Positions 4,766 to 7,517 of a DNA stretch of 7,517 nucleotides are shown one piece after another. The notes under the pieces are model-generated. The model did not search any database and was not told the DNA's origin. It worked only from the letters and a program-made list of their open reading frames with translations. Position 1 is the first letter of the stretch. The number at the start of each line of letters is the position of its first letter. Origin of the DNA: Chryseobacterium gleum (GTDB taxonomy: Bacteria; Bacteroidota; Bacteroidia; Flavobacteriales_D; Sanyastnellaceae); the NCBI GenBank assembly GCA_943330925.2, contig CALQJP020000111.1, positions 1-7,517 on the forward strand, in the 5' to 3' direction. Made by a program: the position numbers and the translations under genes.

Positions 4766-5299
4766 ATGAACAAGCAAAAAGTCTTCGCACGCGAAACGCT
4801 CGCAACAGCAACGCATTTGGTACTGCCTGAGAACACCAACACCTTGGGCAATCTGATGGGGGGGCAACTGCTCAACTGGATGGACGTTATTTCGGCTATT
4901 TCAGCGCATCGCCATTGTCGGCGCATTGTTGTAACCGCTGCGGTGAACAACGTCTCGTTTCAGCATCCCATCAAGCTTGGCGATATCGTGACCATCGAGG
5001 CGAAGGTTTCTCGTTCATTCAACTCTTCGATGGAAGTTTATATGGAAGTGTTTGTGGAGCATGCGCAAACAGGAGAGCGCAAGAAATGCAATGAGGCAAA
5101 CTACACGTTTGTGGCGGTTGATCAAATTGGAAGCGCTATACCCGTTCCTGAGCTGGTTCCCGAAACGGAGGAGGAGAAGCGCCGTTATGACGGGGCTTTG
5201 CGCCGACGTCAGTTGAAGTTGATTCTTGCCGGTAAGATGAAACCCGACGAAGCTACAGAGTTGAAGGCGCTGTTTGTGGAGCCCAAAGCGTTTCAATAG
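4766..5299 (+). CDS. Acyl-CoA thioesterase, hot-dog fold (YciA/ACOT type)
   Basis: 177 residues from the ATG at 4766. The open frame extends upstream to 4589, but that part runs through the heptamer repeat and is antisense to the hydrolase signal peptide; family homology begins at A-R-E-T-L-A-T-A-T-H-L. One hot-dog domain covers about residues 8-120: P-E-N-T-N-T-L-G-N-L-M-G-G-Q-L-L-N-W-M-D (21-40), the signature region of this group with the active-site acid D40 and the conserved N25 and G32-G33, then V-S-F-Q-H-P-I-K-L-G-D-I-V (63-75) and the long strand ending N-Y-T-F-V-A-V-D. The enzyme hydrolyses acyl-CoA to free acid and CoA in the cytoplasm, with broad chain-length range in the family. 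Residues 125-177 form a charged helical tail. The last 47 bases overlap the convergent GT9 gene. Confidence 0.9.
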   Translation: MNKQKVFARETLATATHLVLPENTNTLGNLMGGQLLNWMDVISAISAHRHCRRIVVTAAVNNVSFQHPIKLGDIVTIEAKVSRSFNSSMEVYMEVFVEHAQTGERKKCNEANYTFVAVDQIGSAIPVPELVPETEEEKRRYDGALRRRQLKLILAGKMKPDEATELKALFVEPKAFQ

Positions 5300-6278
5300 C
5301 CCTATTGATTTCTGCGATTTCAATCTGATCGATGCAGCGGTTGTCCATGCCGTAATTGCAGCGATTTCCCAGCTTAGAGCAGGGGCGAGAGTGTAATCGA
5401 ATGCGGTTGCGAGGCTTAGGTTCAATTATTATACTGGACGGGTGCGGTTTGTAGGCCGACATCCCCAGACCGGGAACGGTGCAGCCCCAAAGTGATATCA
5501 TCTTTTTTCCGAGCGCCGATGCAATGTGCATCATGCCGGTGTCGCCGGTTAGAATTAATTCTGCTCTGTCAACAACGTCGGCACTGCGGTGCAAGCTCCA
5601 TTTGCCACACCCATTGTAGACACGGTTGTCGCATGCGCTGGCAATAGCATCGCCAACAGCAGCGTCTTCTTTACCGCCAAGTAGCACCACAGGTTTGTCA
5701 ATGGCCTTCACAACCTCAACGATGCGCTGTAAACTCAACTTCTTGCCGTCGTGGGTTGCTCCAATGGCGAATGCGATATACGGCTTGCGCATGATGTCGG
5801 GCATGTCTTCAGGCGCAAGTCGTTCGGTGGAAGGAATATAATATTCCAAACCAAGATTGTCTGCTTTTATTCCGAATGTTTGAAGGGTTTCAAGATAACG
5901 GTCTACAATGTGATTCTGCGGCATGCGGTTGATGCCGAAATTCACCCACATCCATTTTTGAATATTATATTTTCGAACAGTGAAGCTTGGACACTTCAAT
6001 GCACGTTTCACAGATCGTGAACGAATGTTGTTGTGCAGGTCGATGACGTAATCGAAATGCTCGTTCTGCAACACGCTCATCACTTCCTGTACTGAGTTGT
6101 CAATCGTGTGAATCGCATTCACGTTTGGATTGCCATCCAGCACTCCAGCATACGCGCGCTTGGTAAGCACATGCACTTCCGTTTCACCCGGAAACTGCTC
6201 CTTGATAGCGCGAAGCACCGGCGTGATGAGCACAATGTCGCCGATGGAACTGAAACGTATGATTAGTAGTTTGGTCAA
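5253..6278 (-). CDS. Glycosyltransferase family 9 (heptosyltransferase-like)
   Basis: 341 residues, starting at TTG (6276-6278): no ATG lies between it and the in-frame TAA at 6300-6302, and family homology begins at once with L-L-I-I-R-F-S-S-I-G-D-I-V-L-I-T-P (4-20). The two Rossmann-like halves of a GT-B enzyme are visible: N-terminal, with V-I-D-L-H-N-N at 78-84; C-terminal, with A-I-G-A-T-H-D-G-K-K-L (171-181), L-L-G-G-K-E-D (199-205) and the sugar-nucleotide site L-T-G-D-T-G-M-M-H-I-A-S-A-L-G (243-257), then W-G-C-T-V-P-G. A Cys-containing end (R-P-C-S-K-L-G ... C ... C-I) is typical of Bacteroidetes members. GT9 enzymes usually move ADP-heptose to the lipopolysaccharide inner core at the cytoplasmic face of the inner membrane; the exact sugar and acceptor are not shown here. 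It lies downstream of the asparaginase gene, with 177 bases of mostly repeat DNA between, and overlaps the thioesterase tail to tail by 47 bases. Confidence 0.9.
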   Translation of the reverse strand: MTKLLIIRFSSIGDIVLITPVLRAIKEQFPGETEVHVLTKRAYAGVLDGNPNVNAIHTIDNSVQEVMSVLQNEHFDYVIDLHNNIRSRSVKRALKCPSFTVRKYNIQKWMWVNFGINRMPQNHIVDRYLETLQTFGIKADNLGLEYYIPSTERLAPEDMPDIMRKPYIAFAIGATHDGKKLSLQRIVEVVKAIDKPVVLLGGKEDAAVGDAIASACDNRVYNGCGKWSLHRSADVVDRAELILTGDTGMMHIASALGKKMISLWGCTVPGLGMSAYKPHPSSIIIEPKPRNRIRLHSRPCSKLGNRCNYGMDNRCIDQIEIAEINRAIETLWAPQTAPSTL

Positions 6279-6279
6279 A

Positions 6280-6377
6280 TAGGTGTTGGGGTTTAGGTGT
6301 TAGGTAGTAGGTTATAGGTTATAGGTTATAGGTTATAGGTAATAGGTTATAGGTTCTAGGTAATGGGTTATAGGTGT
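6280..6377 (+). repeat. 14-unit heptamer tandem repeat (TAGGTTA)n
   Basis: Fourteen consecutive 7-base units in perfect register. Five are exact TAGGTTA; the others differ at one to three positions (TAGGTGT, TAGGTAG, TAGGTAA, TAGGTTC, TGGGTTA, TGGGGTT). The exact copies are central (6308-6335 and 6343-6349) and divergence rises toward both edges. One strand is G+T-rich and nearly free of C. The array begins two bases from the GT9 start codon and occupies the place where its promoter and leader would be expected. Confidence 0.92.
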
Positions 6378-6406
6378 GCTATAATCTATTTGGGTTTCGC
6401 TAATGT

Positions 6407-6469
6407 CCATTCTCCATTCTCCATTCTTCATTCGCCACTCGCCACTCGCCATTCATCACTCGCCACTAT
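6407..6469 (+). repeat. 9-unit heptamer tandem repeat (CCATTCT / CCACTCG)
   Basis: Units in register: CCATTCT three times, TCATTCG, CCACTCG twice, CCATTCA, TCACTCG, CCACTAT. The plus strand is pyrimidine-rich. The last two units (6456-6469) lie inside the asparaginase coding region and supply its stop codon (TCA on the plus strand, TGA on the minus) and last residues. A non-repeat spacer of about 29 bases separates it from the TAGGTTA array. Confidence 0.85.
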
Positions 6470-7487
6470 CTCTCTCCCCACTAATCGACTCCAACAGTAT
6501 TCGCTTCATGTCGGCCGCATTGTAATTGAGCCCAAGCAGGTACATGAGCTTAACGAGCGCTGCTTCGGTGGTCATGTCGCCTCCGCTGATGATGCCGATT
6601 TCGTTGAATGCACCGCTGGTTTCGTAGAGGCCTTGCTCTACCATTCCTTTATTGCATTGTGTTATGTTTAATATAATAATGCCTTTTGAGGTGGCGCTGC
6701 GCAACGCGTCCAAAAACCAAGCGTCGGTGGGGCCGTTGCCGGCTCCAAATGTTTCCAGCACGAAGGCCTTTATGCCGGGTATGGCTAGTATGCCTTCGAC
6801 GTAGGTTTTTGAAATGCCGGGAAAAATCTTGAGCACGCCAACTTGGTCATTAAAGCTTTTGCGAACGGTAAGCGAACCTTTCGGACGCAGCAATAAATCG
6901 TGCCTGTAGTGAATGTGTATGCCAATTTCAGCCAGAGGTGGCAGGTTGGCACTTTCAAAAGCGTCGAAGTTTTCTGTACTGTATTTATGCGTGCGGTTGC
7001 CGCGAAACAGTTTCGATTGGAAAAGCACGCAAACCTCTTGCACAATGGGAACCCCATTCTCCGTGGCCGATGCTATTTCTATGGAAGTAATAAGGTTTTC
7101 CTTTCCATCGGTGCGAATTTGACCGATAGGCAACTGTGACCCGGTGAATATGACCGGCTTGGCGAGGTTCTGCAACATAAAACTCAAAGCCGATGCGCTG
7201 AAAGCCATGGTGTCAGTGCCGTGCAGAATGACAAAGCCGTCGTAGTGATCGTAATTCACTTCAACCATTTGCGCCATGCGCTGCCACGATTCAATGTTGA
7301 CATCCGATGAGTCGATGGGCTCGTCAAAGGATGCCGCTTCGATGTTGCAAGCGAACCTGCGCAGTTCCGGCACATGCACGCGGAGCTGAGCAAAATCGAA
7401 CGGAACCAAGCTGCCGCTCTCGGGGTCTTCCATCATACCGATGGTGCCTCCGGTATAGATGAGCAGAATGGTTTGGGTGGAATTCAT
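6456..7487 (-). CDS. ansA: Type I L-asparaginase
   Basis: 343 residues from the ATG at 7485-7487, full length for the cytoplasmic type I family, with no signal peptide. N-terminal motif I-Y-T-G-G-T-I-G-M (10-18) carries the nucleophile Thr15; H-G-T-D-T-M at 89-94 gives the second catalytic pair Thr91-Asp92; Lys168 in F-R-G-N-R-T-H-K matches the triad lysine. The C-terminal domain, from about 215, includes E-T-F-G-A-G-N-G-P (245-253), I-L-N-I-T-Q-C (272-278) and the S-G-G-D-M-T-T-E-A-A segment. It converts L-asparagine to aspartate and ammonia. The last few residues (G-E-R-D-S-G-E) are written largely by the heptamer array and are unlikely to be conserved. CATATTTG on the minus strand (7492-7499) resembles a -7 box four bases from the ATG; any -33 element would be at or beyond the window end. 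Confidence 0.93.
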   Translation of the reverse strand: MNSTQTILLIYTGGTIGMMEDPESGSLVPFDFAQLRVHVPELRRFACNIEAASFDEPIDSSDVNIESWQRMAQMVEVNYDHYDGFVILHGTDTMAFSASALSFMLQNLAKPVIFTGSQLPIGQIRTDGKENLITSIEIASATENGVPIVQEVCVLFQSKLFRGNRTHKYSTENFDAFESANLPPLAEIGIHIHYRHDLLLRPKGSLTVRKSFNDQVGVLKIFPGISKTYVEGILAIPGIKAFVLETFGAGNGPTDAWFLDALRSATSKGIIILNITQCNKGMVEQGLYETSGAFNEIGIISGGDMTTEAALVKLMYLLGLNYNAADMKRILLESISGERDSGE

Positions 7488-7517
7488 GCGACAAATATGG
7501 CTAAATTCAAACGGATA

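Noticed and set aside
4420..4830. 136-codon plus-strand open frame
   Set aside because: It lies antisense to the well-supported hydrolase and out of frame with the thioesterase, and has no recognisable motif.
5015..5425. 136-codon minus-strand open frame
   Set aside because: It is a shadow of the thioesterase and of the GT9 3' end in another frame.
6380..6385. TATAAT as a -10 box
   Set aside because: No gene follows on the plus strand, and Bacteroidetes primary promoters use a different -7 sequence.
6280..6469. CRISPR-like array
   Set aside because: The repeats are 7 bp, tandem and without unique spacers, and no cas gene is near.

Overview
The window looks like chromosomal DNA of a Bacteroidetes bacterium, probably a flavobacterium or cryomorphaceae-like member. 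The clues are several short lipoproteins with C-K-K-D type starts, almost no Shine-Dalgarno sequences, matches to the Bacteroidetes promoter (TTG / TAnnTTTG), and core genes typical of that phylum: type I asparaginase, GT9 glycosyltransferase, hot-dog acyl-CoA thioesterase and a lipoprotein-type proline iminopeptidase-family hydrolase. No tRNA, rRNA, transposase, CRISPR array or phage gene was seen.

Layout. 1-920 (+): a small Cys-rich lipoprotein cut by the window edge, a strong terminator, then a three-helix membrane protein with a periplasmic CPYC thioredoxin-fold domain. 918-1166: a decayed heptamer array followed by an unexplained GC-richer stretch. 1167-2217: an XRE regulator (-) divergent from a lipoprotein (+), with a perfect 18-bp palindrome between them and a terminator after the lipoprotein. 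2255-3576: an SRPBCC protein (-), a short fossil of a hydrolase paralogue, and a second, PEGA-like lipoprotein (+). 3637-5299: an alpha/beta hydrolase lipoprotein (-) divergent from an acyl-CoA thioesterase (+). 5253-7487: a GT9 glycosyltransferase that overlaps the thioesterase tail to tail, and a type I asparaginase, both on the minus strand and separated by two heptamer arrays.

How parts may work together. The strongest regulatory signal is GTTGT-N8-ACAAC, found only twice in the window: as a perfect palindrome between the XRE gene and the 1775 lipoprotein, and again just upstream of the 3202 lipoprotein. Each copy overlaps a candidate promoter element, which suggests a small regulon in which the XRE protein controls itself and two envelope lipoproteins. 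This is inference. The other genes look like ordinary housekeeping or envelope genes without a shared pathway.

Structural oddities. Four intergenic or gene-edge spots carry degenerate tandem repeats with a strict 7-bp period. Three of them touch coding ends: a stop codon at 918-920, the last codons of the asparaginase, and the base next to the GT9 TTG start. A 42-bp remnant at 2991-3032 is 86% identical to the intact hydrolase gene and points to a lost tandem paralogue. I found no clear defence, mobile or wholly new enzymatic system.
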